DNA of 9,176 bases, taken from NCBI GenBank assembly GCA_003537755.1, contig DPQS01000032.1, positions 30,315 through 39,490 of the forward strand. The letters are read 5' to 3'. The translations under genes were made by a program, and so were the position numbers. The DNA is from Clostridiales bacterium. GTDB taxonomy: Bacteria; Bacillota; Clostridia; Christensenellales; CAG-314. The notes beneath the pieces were generated by a model. It did not search any database and was not told the DNA's origin. It saw only the letters and a program-made list of their open reading frames with translations. Of the stretch, positions 1 to 5,984 are shown in pieces. The first letter of the stretch is position 1. Every line of letters starts with the position of its first letter.

Positions 1-1
1 G

Positions 2-997
2 GACAGCGCAGGCTCGCTGATGACCGTCGAGTACGTGTCGCTGAAACAAAACTGGACCGTGCGCGAATGCTTTGACCGCATCCGTAAGGTTGCCGTGGAC
101 AAGGAAACAATTTACACCTGCTACGTGACCGACCCGGGGCGCAAACTGCTGGGAAGCGTGTCCGTCAAAGACCTGCTACTTAACGACTACGACAAGGTAA
201 TCGCCGACATAATGGAAACCGACATCATCAGTTGCGAAACTACCGACGACGAAGAAGCCGTAGCGCAGATAATCAGTAAATACGACCTCAACGCCATCCC
301 CGTGGTAGACACCGAACAGCGCATTGTCGGCATAATCACCGTAGACGATATCATCGACGTAATTCAGGACGAAGCGACGGAAGATATTTCACTTATGGCG
401 GCAGTAAACCCCACCGACGAACCTTACCTTGAACAAAGCGTGTGGCAAATCTGGAAAGCGCGCGTACCGTGGTTACTTATCCTGATGGTGTCGGCGACAT
501 TTACAGGACTAATAATAAACACATTCGAGGCACGTCTGAATGCGCTAAGCACACTACTGTTTGCCTGTGTACCCATGCTTATGGACACAGGCGGAAACGC
601 AGGCGGTCAGGCATCGGTTACCATTATCCGCGGACTTGCCCTTGACGAAGTGCACCCGAGAGATGTACTCAAAGTGCTGTGGAAAGAGTTCCGCGTAGGG
701 CTTATGCTTGCCGCCATTCTGGCTGTCACATGCTTTGCAAAACTGCTGCTTATCGACAGACTTTTGTTCGGTTACGACTACACCTGGCAATTGTGCCTTG
801 TAATCTCGTTGTCGCTGTTTGCAACGGTAGTAATCGCCAAAGCCGTCGGTTGCCTGATGCCCCTGCTTGCAAAGACATTGAAACTTGACCCTGCCGTAGT
901 GGCAAGCCCCGTAATCACCACCATTGTGGACGCACTGTCGCTGATGATTTTCTGCTTTATTGCAATCAATCTGCTGCCTGCGCTCGGCCACGTGTAA
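2..997 (+). CDS. mgtE: Magnesium channel/transporter MgtE, 5' truncated by window edge
   Basis: MgtE is a homodimeric inner-membrane Mg2+ channel whose cytosolic CBS domains bind Mg2+ and close the pore when the ion is plentiful. The reading frame is open from base 2 and starts with DSAGSLMT, a family sequence inside the protein, so the ATG at 20 is internal. About 331 residues remain; the family is usually about 450, so the N-terminal MgtE_N domain lies off the left edge. Visible are a CBS pair over roughly residues 6-125, a connecting helix, then about five membrane segments from near residue 150. Two signatures confirm the family: PMLMDTGGNAGGQAS in the pore domain and DPAVVASPVITTIVDALSL near the C terminus, whose Asp is the expected pore acidic residue. 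The gene ends at TAA (995-997) and converges on the minus-strand AAA+ gene. Identity is secure; regulation cannot be judged because the 5' end is missing. Confidence 0.95.
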   Translation, partial: DSAGSLMTVEYVSLKQNWTVRECFDRIRKVAVDKETIYTCYVTDPGRKLLGSVSVKDLLLNDYDKVIADIMETDIISCETTDDEEAVAQIISKYDLNAIPVVDTEQRIVGIITVDDIIDVIQDEATEDISLMAAVNPTDEPYLEQSVWQIWKARVPWLLILMVSATFTGLIINTFEARLNALSTLLFACVPMLMDTGGNAGGQASVTIIRGLALDEVHPRDVLKVLWKEFRVGLMLAAILAVTCFAKLLLIDRLLFGYDYTWQLCLVISLSLFATVVIAKAVGCLMPLLAKTLKLDPAVVASPVITTIVDALSLMIFCFIAINLLPALGHV

Positions 998-1110
998 TAC
1001 AAGCCCTGTGCACCCTGAAGCAATCCGATTGACCAACAGGGACATTCTGAGCAATTTTACAGAACGGTAAAAAACGATTTTTAGCGGAAAAACAACAAAA
1101 ACAAACAAAG

Positions 1111-1149
1111 AAAAAAGGACGAGATTTAACGCAAATCTCGTCCTTTTTT
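1111..1149. terminator. Bidirectional intrinsic terminator between mgtE and the AAA+ gene
   Basis: This is a perfect 17-bp inverted repeat with arms 1111-1127 and 1133-1149 and a 5-nt loop AACGC. The core GGACGAGATTT is flanked by A6 on the left and T6 on the right. On either strand the RNA is therefore a stable hairpin that runs into a U-tract. It sits in the convergent gap and should end both the mgtE transcript and the minus-strand transcript from the AAA+ gene. Confidence 0.93.
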
Positions 1150-1163
1150 GTTATATTTTGAAA

Positions 1164-1230
1164 TACTATGTTTGTAATAGTACTCTGTAAAATGGCAATT
1201 TCTTTCATAGTTGAAGCATTTTGACAGAGT
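1164..1230. repeat. Two further inverted repeats in the convergent intergenic gap
   Basis: Next to the terminator are two more hairpin-forming repeats. TACTAT (1164-1169) pairs with ATAGTA (1177-1182) around a 7-nt loop. ACTCTGTAAAATG (1182-1194) pairs with CATTTT-ACAGAGT (1217-1230), with one bulged G at 1223, giving 13 bp; a small inner TTCA/TGAA hairpin sits at its tip. Neither is followed by a clear U-run on either strand, so they are not obviously terminators. They would lie in the 3' untranslated region of the AAA+ mRNA and might protect its 3' end or be remnants of a small mobile repeat. Function is not known. Confidence 0.5.
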
Positions 1231-1285
1231 TTTACTACAAATTCCGTCCTTAGCCGGTACACCGCCTAACGTCAGAGTAATCATT

Positions 1286-3367
1286 CTATTGCCCGAAGCC
1301 GATACCACGCTTCTTTTTGTTAAGTTCGCTGAATTCCTTGTCGCTTACACTTGCGGTAAAATCTTCGCGGGTAAGCACCACTTCGCGACAGCCGTCCAGC
1401 TGGCAACGCATTGCAGCCTTGGCGCACACGCGTTCGTACAGGTTGCGCACAAAACGGGCATTGCTGAACTCCTTGCTTGTAATAAAACTCTCGCTAAGCG
1501 ACATGAAGTACGCCTTTGCCTCGTCCAGCATATCCTGCCGATAGGCAAGTTTGCCATTGACCATCGACTCAAAAATCCGATACAACTGTTCGCGCGTAAA
1601 ATTGGGGAATTCCACCACGTACGGCATACGGCTTTCCAGCCCTGCGTTGCCTTTCATCATCTTGTTGATGTCGTCGGTGTAACCTGCCATAATCACGACA
1701 AAATCGCTACGGTGATTTTCCATTTCGGCAATTAAGGTGTCCAACGCTTCTCGTCCGTAGTCGCGAGTGTCGTCCTCGCCGCGATACAGTGAATACGCTT
1801 CGTCGATAAACAGTATCGAGCCGTAAGCCGCGCGGCACAAACTGAGAGTTTTCGGTGCGGTTTCGCCTATGTAACGTCCGCAAAAATCACGCCCGCTTTG
1901 CTCGTGGAATTCACCTATACGCAGCACGCCGCGTTCCTTCAGAATTTTGCCGATAATCCTTGCAATAGTCGTTTTGCCCGTACCCGGGTTACCTACAAAA
2001 CGCATATGCAGGCAGGGACTGCCTATTGACGGATTTTGCCGCGCAAGTTCGATTTGTGAAATTATTTCCAGTACGCGTTGCTTAATCTTGTCCGTGCCGA
2101 CCAGTCTGTCCAGCATTTCCATACCGCTGAGGTTGTCAAACACTTCGTTGCCACACAACTTTTCGGCGTCGACGGCACGTATCAGACGGTCGTTTTCGCC
2201 GTTTTGCGCATTTGCAAGCTGCTTGAGATACAGCATTTCGCACACCACTTTGCGGATTGTGTCCACGCCGTAAAACCGTCCGTCGCTGCTTTCTTCGCGT
2301 ATGCGACGGAAGAATCCGTCCCATGCTTTTTCATCCATGCTGAAGTTGTACTTGCTCACTTCCACATCGGCATAGCGTCCGATTTCCTCATTGGAAAAGG
2401 GCGGGAATGACAACTCGCGGATAAACATGAAATCGTTGAGTGCCTGCGAAATTTTGCCCAGTACTTCCTTGTCGATAAACGGCACGCGAAACGCCACCAC
2501 GCCGAGGTTTTCCATTTTGGCAAGCCCCGTCATGAAAGAGCGAAACTCTGGTGCGCGAACGTCGTTCATCCAGTCGCTGAGGTCAATGCACACAATCGTG
2601 CCTTGTTCAACTTCCGCAAGGTGTTCGATGACTACTTCCCCGGGATCGAAACGTCTGTCCGAACGCAATGCTTCCATTTTGTCGAAAAACACCTTTCCGT
2701 TCATCTTGCTGAGCCCCAGCCCGTTGATAAGCGATGCGTACAAATTAAGATAATCTTCCAGTCCGCAACCGTCGTTTATGCTGAACAACAAACGTTGACG
2801 GAAAAACACGTCCTGCATTTTGTCGCGGATTATGTTGGGCGCAAGCATGGCGACCTCGTGCGCAAACGCCTTGAACTGCGCACCCGAAATCAGGTTGTCT
2901 ATTTGCGCAAGAATCTCTTCCGTCGTAGACGTTTTTCCACAGCTTTGACCGCCATCGTCATCATTTTTCGCATATCGGTCATCGTCAAGGTCAACGTCGC
3001 CCGCGGTCGTGCTGTCTGTTGACGTTCCGTAGCCGTTTACCATTCCGAAAAAGTCCACGTCCGCCACCTTACCTGTGCGCGGATTGACTCTGTCGGGTGC
3101 GTCGCGCACTTCCGCATTGAAAAATTTCTCCTCAAAATCGTCGTAGTTGCGTTGAAGAAACGGCAAAATTATTGCGCAAATCTGCGCCACCGTCACATTG
3201 GCTACATCCAACGAAAATTCCAATATGGAATAGGTGTCCTTGTCTACAAAGTATCTGTCGGCAAAACGCTCCGACAGAAATATGTTCAACTTGCTTACGG
3301 GCATCGGGTCATCGCCACGGTGTTTCAGTATCCACTCGCCCGAAAACATACACACTACTTTTTTCAT
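1286..3367 (-). CDS. CbxX/SpoVK-type AAA+ ATPase with an N-terminal degenerate AAA module
   Basis: This 693-residue cytosolic protein is predicted to remodel or unfold a partner using ATP. The C-terminal AAA+ module is intact and of CbxX/CfqX type: Walker A GNPGTGKT (459-466), Walker B ILFIDEA (518-524), sensor 1 in MAGYTDD (560-566), an arginine finger in GLESRM (Arg580), and sensor 2 in NARFVRNLYE (about 636-645). Residues about 180-380 read as a second copy of the same fold whose catalytic motifs are lost: the P-loop position is INDGCGLEDY (197-206), with no GKT, and Walker B is CIDLSD, with no Glu. Residues 1-110 match nothing I recognise; an acidic, low-complexity linker (about 110-150) follows. 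The start at 3367 is chosen because GGAGG lies 4 nt upstream (3372-3376); an in-frame ATG at 3424 has no ribosome binding site and would run through a leader hairpin. The partner is unknown. It lies 158 nt downstream of the ETNSST gene and may share its transcript. Confidence 0.85.
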   Translation of the reverse strand: MKKVVCMFSGEWILKHRGDDPMPVSKLNIFLSERFADRYFVDKDTYSILEFSLDVANVTVAQICAIILPFLQRNYDDFEEKFFNAEVRDAPDRVNPRTGKVADVDFFGMVNGYGTSTDSTTAGDVDLDDDRYAKNDDDGGQSCGKTSTTEEILAQIDNLISGAQFKAFAHEVAMLAPNIIRDKMQDVFFRQRLLFSINDGCGLEDYLNLYASLINGLGLSKMNGKVFFDKMEALRSDRRFDPGEVVIEHLAEVEQGTIVCIDLSDWMNDVRAPEFRSFMTGLAKMENLGVVAFRVPFIDKEVLGKISQALNDFMFIRELSFPPFSNEEIGRYADVEVSKYNFSMDEKAWDGFFRRIREESSDGRFYGVDTIRKVVCEMLYLKQLANAQNGENDRLIRAVDAEKLCGNEVFDNLSGMEMLDRLVGTDKIKQRVLEIISQIELARQNPSIGSPCLHMRFVGNPGTGKTTIARIIGKILKERGVLRIGEFHEQSGRDFCGRYIGETAPKTLSLCRAAYGSILFIDEAYSLYRGEDDTRDYGREALDTLIAEMENHRSDFVVIMAGYTDDINKMMKGNAGLESRMPYVVEFPNFTREQLYRIFESMVNGKLAYRQDMLDEAKAYFMSLSESFITSKEFSNARFVRNLYERVCAKAAMRCQLDGCREVVLTREDFTASVSDKEFSELNKKKRGIGFGQ

Positions 3368-3370
3368 AAA

Positions 3371-3418
3371 ACCTCCGTAAGAGACAACGCCGCATTCTGA
3401 CGACGCAAATTTGTCTCT
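3371..3418 (-). promoter_or_regulatory. Leader hairpin abutting the Shine-Dalgarno of the AAA+ gene
   Basis: On the minus strand an 8-bp perfect helix, AGAGACAA with TTGTCTCT (3411-3418 with 3380-3387), continues into a 5-bp inner helix CGTCG/CGGCG (one G-U pair) across a 5-nt bulge. The hairpin ends only 3 nt before the GGAGG ribosome binding site (3372-3376) of the AAA+ gene. It could modulate ribosome access or stabilise the 5' end. There is no U-run, so it is not a terminator. Its presence supports reading this stretch as untranslated leader and starting the gene at 3367. Confidence 0.5.
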
Positions 3419-3525
3419 CGTCATTTACAAACTACCACACGGCTACACAACTCTGCGCTTTCACAAAAAAAGGCTACGCAGAATTTCAATTGCTTTGCAC
3501 GGCTCGTAAACCGTCTTTACAAGTG

Positions 3526-4356
3526 TCATTCGGCAAGGATAATCGTATCCTCGTCGGCAAGCAACTTTTTGACGCTTTGGTAAAAGGCATTGTTCGTCCT
3601 TGTGTCCAGTTTCAATCCGTCTGTAAACACGTCAAAATCGTAGTAATCGTTCAGCAAGCCATCAATGCCGACGTAGCCTATTTGGCGGCACACGTCATCC
3701 ACCTTTTCGCCCGTAAGTTCAAACGCCGCCTTTTCAAACAATTTGCGAAGTTTACCTATCATCACAAGACGATTGTCAAACGTGTACATCGCTTCGATGT
3801 AAGTGTCGATGTCCGTTTGTCTGCGCATCACCTTAAAAAATTCTTTCTCGTACTCGTCGCCGATGTCGAACAGCATCAGCAGCGATATTTTAAGCGCAAG
3901 CGTGCGACGCATGTCGTCGGTCAAATTGTCGTCGCAAATGTACGGTTCCGCCTTTTGCGGCAACAGATAGTCGCTGTACTTAAAGTTGTCGTCGGCGTAG
4001 TAAGTTTGTTCCTTTTCGACAATGGCGTCCATTATTTTTTGTTTTAATTCGTATGCGTTAAGCCCGTCAATGCCACAGAGAAGTTTATTCAGTTCGTCAA
4101 GCACGTCTTTTCCGAGAGCTTCGGGCATGTTGTCAAGCGAATACGGACCGAACGTACACCAACCCATTGTTGCGCAATTGTCGTCAAGGTAGCACTCGCC
4201 GAACAGCCATGAAATAATGGCAATTTTGTGTTTGAGCGTTTTGAACGTGTAGTACTTTTTCAAGTCGCCGAAGGGTTTGTGCGCCAGACTGAATGTAAAT
4301 GTATGTTCGGTAGAACTGTTTGTTTCGAATACGTTTCTTCTTATGGTCATTTTCAT
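3526..4356 (-). CDS. Uncharacterised protein with N-terminal ETNSST-H motif, coupled to a radical SAM gene
   Basis: This is a 276-residue soluble protein without a signal peptide or membrane segment. I do not recognise a named domain. Its opening, IRRNVFETNSSTEH (residues 5-18), matches a pattern I recall from many uncharacterised Firmicutes and phage proteins that begin close to RRGVFETNSSSTHS; beyond that motif such proteins vary widely. The rest looks mainly alpha-helical and charged, with six cysteines (55, 61, 67, 94, 141, 223) that form no metal-binding pattern I can name; C55, C61 and C67 are evenly spaced. The ATG at 4356 overlaps the upstream stop codon (ATGA, 4353-4356) and has GGAGG 9 nt upstream (4366-4370), so it is probably translationally coupled to the radical SAM gene. 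I infer that it is that enzyme's partner or substrate, with the conserved N-terminal motif a candidate contact or modification site. Catalytic function is unknown. Confidence 0.8.
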   Translation of the reverse strand: MKMTIRRNVFETNSSTEHTFTFSLAHKPFGDLKKYYTFKTLKHKIAIISWLFGECYLDDNCATMGWCTFGPYSLDNMPEALGKDVLDELNKLLCGIDGLNAYELKQKIMDAIVEKEQTYYADDNFKYSDYLLPQKAEPYICDDNLTDDMRRTLALKISLLMLFDIGDEYEKEFFKVMRRQTDIDTYIEAMYTFDNRLVMIGKLRKLFEKAAFELTGEKVDDVCRQIGYVGIDGLLNDYYDFDVFTDGLKLDTRTNNAFYQSVKKLLADEDTIILAE

Positions 4357-5252
4357 TTTATCTTACCTCCGCGCAGTGCGCCGAACATTGTCCTTATGTT
4401 GTCATGCAACGGTTGCCGCTGATTCACGGGCGTGACGGAATTTACCGCAAACTGCCTGTCTACTGTGTCTACATACATGGTAAAAGTTCCTTCGTCACCC
4501 ATGTAGTACCGCGCAAAATCCGCACGTGAAATATTTTCCTTAACGGCAAACAGCTCTGTTGCGGCGTTGTCAAGGCTCACAACGGCAAACCTGTCAACGT
4601 TGTCGTAAAAAACGGCTTTAAGTTCGTCTATTTTACGTTGCACATCTGCGCTGTAATATTTTTCGCCCCGCCCGAAGCGTTTGTACCCGAGCCACAGGAT
4701 CTTAAGGTTTTTGTCGGCAAGTTGCTCAAGTACGTCAACGCCGTGTACGCCGGCAATCAGGTGAATTACGCAATTTTTGTTGCGACGCACGAAGTCAAGC
4801 AATTCGTCGCTCGCCTCGACAAAGGAAATACCCACACCCCACACGAGTTTGTCGTCGATAAGCGACTGAACAAAATCCTTGTTTGCAAAAAGGTGCGTTT
4901 GTCTGACAGTGATGTTGCACACCACGCCTTGCGCTTTCATACGTCTGAGAAAGGGCACAAGGTCGGGATGTTCCAACGGATTGCCGCCGCCGATCGCAAG
5001 TTCCGTCCCTGCCGCAAGCGTGTCGAAAAAAGGTAACGACAGGTCGCCGTGCCGTCCGTCGGGCGTTGAGTTTTCGTGGCACATCGGACAGCCGCCGTCG
5101 CACCGCGAAGTGATTTTTACGTCTATGTTTTCGGGAAACAGCGGCTCGAAGTCACCTTCACCCATGCGCACCTTTGTTCCGTCATCGTAAATGCGCACAA
5201 AGTAGTTTCCGTTTACGTACGTATGCAAAATTTTATGTCTTGTCAATACCAT
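4353..5252 (-). CDS. Radical SAM enzyme, short form without SPASM domain
   Basis: Radical SAM enzymes use a [4Fe-4S] cluster to cleave S-adenosylmethionine into a 5'-deoxyadenosyl radical that attacks a substrate. This 299-residue protein has the cluster motif C51-DGG-C55-PM-C58 after the strand NIDVKITSR, and GGGNPLEH (88-95) at the position of the SAM-binding GGE-type motif. The first 40 residues form a preceding region (VNGNYFVRIYDDGTKVR) that I associate with a small family in Firmicutes and phages. No cysteine cluster follows residue 200, so there is no SPASM or Twitch auxiliary cluster; the C terminus contains FTMYVDTVDRQFAVNS. The start at 5252 has GAGG 4 nt upstream (5257-5260); a longer frame reaches 5300 without a ribosome binding site. 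It overlaps the ETNSST gene by 4 nt. The fold is secure, the substrate is unknown; peptide or protein modification is one possibility. Confidence 0.88.
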   Translation of the reverse strand: MVLTRHKILHTYVNGNYFVRIYDDGTKVRMGEGDFEPLFPENIDVKITSRCDGGCPMCHENSTPDGRHGDLSLPFFDTLAAGTELAIGGGNPLEHPDLVPFLRRMKAQGVVCNITVRQTHLFANKDFVQSLIDDKLVWGVGISFVEASDELLDFVRRNKNCVIHLIAGVHGVDVLEQLADKNLKILWLGYKRFGRGEKYYSADVQRKIDELKAVFYDNVDRFAVVSLDNAATELFAVKENISRADFARYYMGDEGTFTMYVDTVDRQFAVNSVTPVNQRQPLHDNIRTMFGALRGGKIK

Positions 5253-5275
5253 CAAACCTCGGATATGATATAAAC

Positions 5276-5304
5276 ATTTTATCACAAAACAATTTAACAC
5301 ACAA
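5276..5304 (-). promoter_or_regulatory. Candidate sigma-A promoter of the radical SAM operon
   Basis: On the minus strand TTGTGT (5304-5299) and TAAAAT (5281-5276) are separated by 17 nt. Initiation would fall near 5269, giving a 5' leader of about 17 nt before the ATG at 5252. The -35 element is imperfect, so this is a moderate prediction; the operon could also be reached by read-through from the small RNA locus upstream. Confidence 0.45.
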
Positions 5305-5576
5305 TAGGATTTTGGGGTAAAAGAAAAATTAAATAGCTGTCGTCGGCTTTATTGTGTGGGAGGAAGGAAACTCGGACATTGGACGAGAAAAAAATCCCTC
5401 GGCTTTGGTCGTTGTCCCATCAACAACATTCACTACTGCACACATCGATTTAACCACGTGAAAAGCACAATACTTGAGTAAAAAAAACACCAGAGGTTGC
5501 TCGTTCAACATCTTTGCGTGCCCCCGACAGGAAGTATCGCATACACGAGGATGATATAAAAACAATAAAAAAGTAC
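5305..5576. other. Intergenic stretch with no supportable gene
   Basis: About 270 bases between the radical SAM promoter and the terminator of the second small RNA. A 78-codon minus-strand frame (5565-5329) starts at TTG, has no ribosome binding site and resembles nothing known to me. A plus-strand frame that reads plausibly over 5332-5457 has a stop codon directly before it and no start. I see no strong hairpin, repeat or promoter here. Confidence 0.5.
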
Positions 5577-5607
5577 AAAAAATAAGACGGATTAAACCTC
5601 CGTCTTA
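5577..5607 (-). terminator. Intrinsic terminator of the second small RNA
   Basis: On the minus strand a 9-bp perfect helix TAAGACGGA/TCCGTCTTA (5607-5599 with 5591-5583) encloses the 7-nt loop GGTTTAA and is followed by TTTTTTG. The U-run follows only on the minus strand, which sets the direction of transcription. Confidence 0.85.
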
Positions 5608-5673
5608 ATGGATAGTCGGCGCCAAAACTAGCACTTCACACATCGAGATAAATCTCGCAGTAAGACCGACTAC
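5577..5673 (-). ncRNA. Putative small structured RNA 2, about 97 nt
   Basis: The consensus promoter at 5708-5680 predicts initiation near 5673, and the intrinsic terminator ends near 5577. From nucleotide 2 the RNA can form a closing helix TAGTCGG/CCGACTA (5672-5666 with 5619-5613). This encloses a CGAGA-UUUA-UCUCG hairpin (5657-5644) and a single-stranded stretch rich in G and U. The terminator hairpin follows 5 nt later. No ribosome binding site is present; the only small frame of note, 12 codons from an ATG near 5645, lacks one. I cannot match it to a known riboswitch or small RNA family. It could act in trans, or be the leader of a gene reached by read-through, though the next gene starts 325 nt away. 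Confidence 0.6.
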
Positions 5674-5679
5674 GCACAT

Positions 5680-5708
5680 ATTATACGCAAACACTTGCAT
5701 TTTGTCAA
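5680..5708 (-). promoter_or_regulatory. Consensus promoter P2 of small RNA 2
   Basis: On the minus strand TTGACA (5708-5703) and TATAAT (5685-5680) are separated by exactly 17 nt, so both hexamers match the sigma-A consensus perfectly. The 30-nt segment is identical at 25 positions to promoter P1, 164 bp upstream. The spacer contains an interrupted palindrome TGCAA-gtgt-TTGCG, a possible operator shared with P1. Confidence 0.85.
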
Positions 5709-5709
5709 C

Positions 5710-5759
5710 AAAAAAAGTAGCCTATTGGCGGTAGTCATTAGCTACCACAGGTCTACTTT
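5710..5759 (-). terminator. Hairpin terminator at the end of the first small RNA unit
   Basis: On the minus strand AAAGTAG (5759-5753) pairs with CTACTTT (5720-5714). The helix extends inward through CCT/AGG across a 1-nt bulge, and is capped by a GGTAG/CTACC hairpin (5746-5742 with 5734-5730) with a 7-nt loop. A U7 tract (5716-5710) ends the structure, directly before the -35 element of P2. It insulates P2 from P1 transcription. Confidence 0.8.
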
Positions 5760-5760
5760 C

Positions 5761-5837
5761 AAAAAAGAAAGGCGCAATCGAAACTTAATTCGCATATAGC
5801 ATCTCAAGCCGACGTTAGTCAGCGATAACCTTTCTTT
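5761..5837 (-). ncRNA. Putative small structured RNA 1, about 77 nt, or about 128 nt to the second hairpin
   Basis: Promoter P1 predicts initiation near 5837. The RNA would start with AAAGAAAGG (5837-5829), which pairs perfectly with CCTTTCTTT (5772-5764) just before a U-run at 5766-5761. The closing helix of the whole molecule is thus also a terminator-like stem. Inside are an ATCG/CGAT pairing and a hairpin GCTGAC-taac-GTCGGC (5823-5808). If transcription passes this point it meets the strong hairpin at 5759-5710, giving about 128 nt. No ribosome binding site or protein-like frame is seen. It shares scattered short blocks with small RNA 2 (GTCGG-CTT, GAGAT, GCGCC), which may reflect an old duplication. 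No family assignment. Confidence 0.6.
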
Positions 5838-5843
5838 GCCGGT

Positions 5844-5872
5844 ATTATACGCAACAGTTTGCGTTTTGTCAA
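5844..5872 (-). promoter_or_regulatory. Consensus promoter P1 of small RNA 1
   Basis: On the minus strand TTGACA (5872-5867) and TATAAT (5849-5844) are separated by exactly 17 nt. The spacer holds the palindrome CGCAA-actg-TTGCG, stronger than the related one in P2. Placing an operator between the -35 and -10 boxes would let a repressor block polymerase directly. Confidence 0.87.
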
Positions 5873-5903
5873 TGAATTTTTGTAAAACGGTAAGGAAACG
5901 GAA

Positions 5904-5984
5904 ATAACTTATAAGTTATATATTACATAGTTATTACATAGTAATCCGCGACCAACTTGCAATTCACTTGTAATTACACATAGT
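5904..5984. repeat. Palindrome and 11-bp-phased direct repeats upstream of P1
   Basis: ATAACTTATAAGTTAT (5904-5919) is a perfect 16-bp palindrome. ATTACATAGT occurs at 5922-5931 and again at 5933-5942, with a variant ATTACACATAGT at 5973-5984. ACTTGNAATT occurs at 5955-5964 and 5966-5975. Both repeat pairs have an 11-bp period, close to one helical turn, as expected for binding sites on one face of DNA. The block lies about 32-112 bp upstream of the P1 -35 box and could be an activator or repressor array for the small RNAs, or for an unseen divergent promoter. Confidence 0.5.

Noticed and set aside
1004..1041. CCCTGT/ACAGGG inverted repeat after mgtE as a terminator
   Set aside because: Only 6 bp with a 26-nt loop and no following U-run; the strong terminator at 1111-1149 suffices.
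3368..3424. 19-residue N-terminal extension of the AAA+ protein
   Set aside because: No ribosome binding site precedes the ATG at 3424, and the stretch is occupied by the leader hairpin and the GGAGG of the start at 3367.
5329..5565. 78-codon minus-strand open frame upstream of the radical SAM gene
   Set aside because: It starts at TTG without a ribosome binding site, has odd composition and resembles no known protein. It sits between a terminator and the next promoter.
5577..5837. Riboswitch for the radical SAM operon
   Set aside because: Each unit ends in its own terminator and the gene start lies 325 nt further on with its own candidate promoter. No known aptamer consensus could be read by eye.
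5577..5872. CRISPR array or tracrRNA reading of the tandem structured region
   Set aside because: There are only two similar promoter segments, no regularly spaced repeats, and no cas genes or anti-repeat partner in the window.
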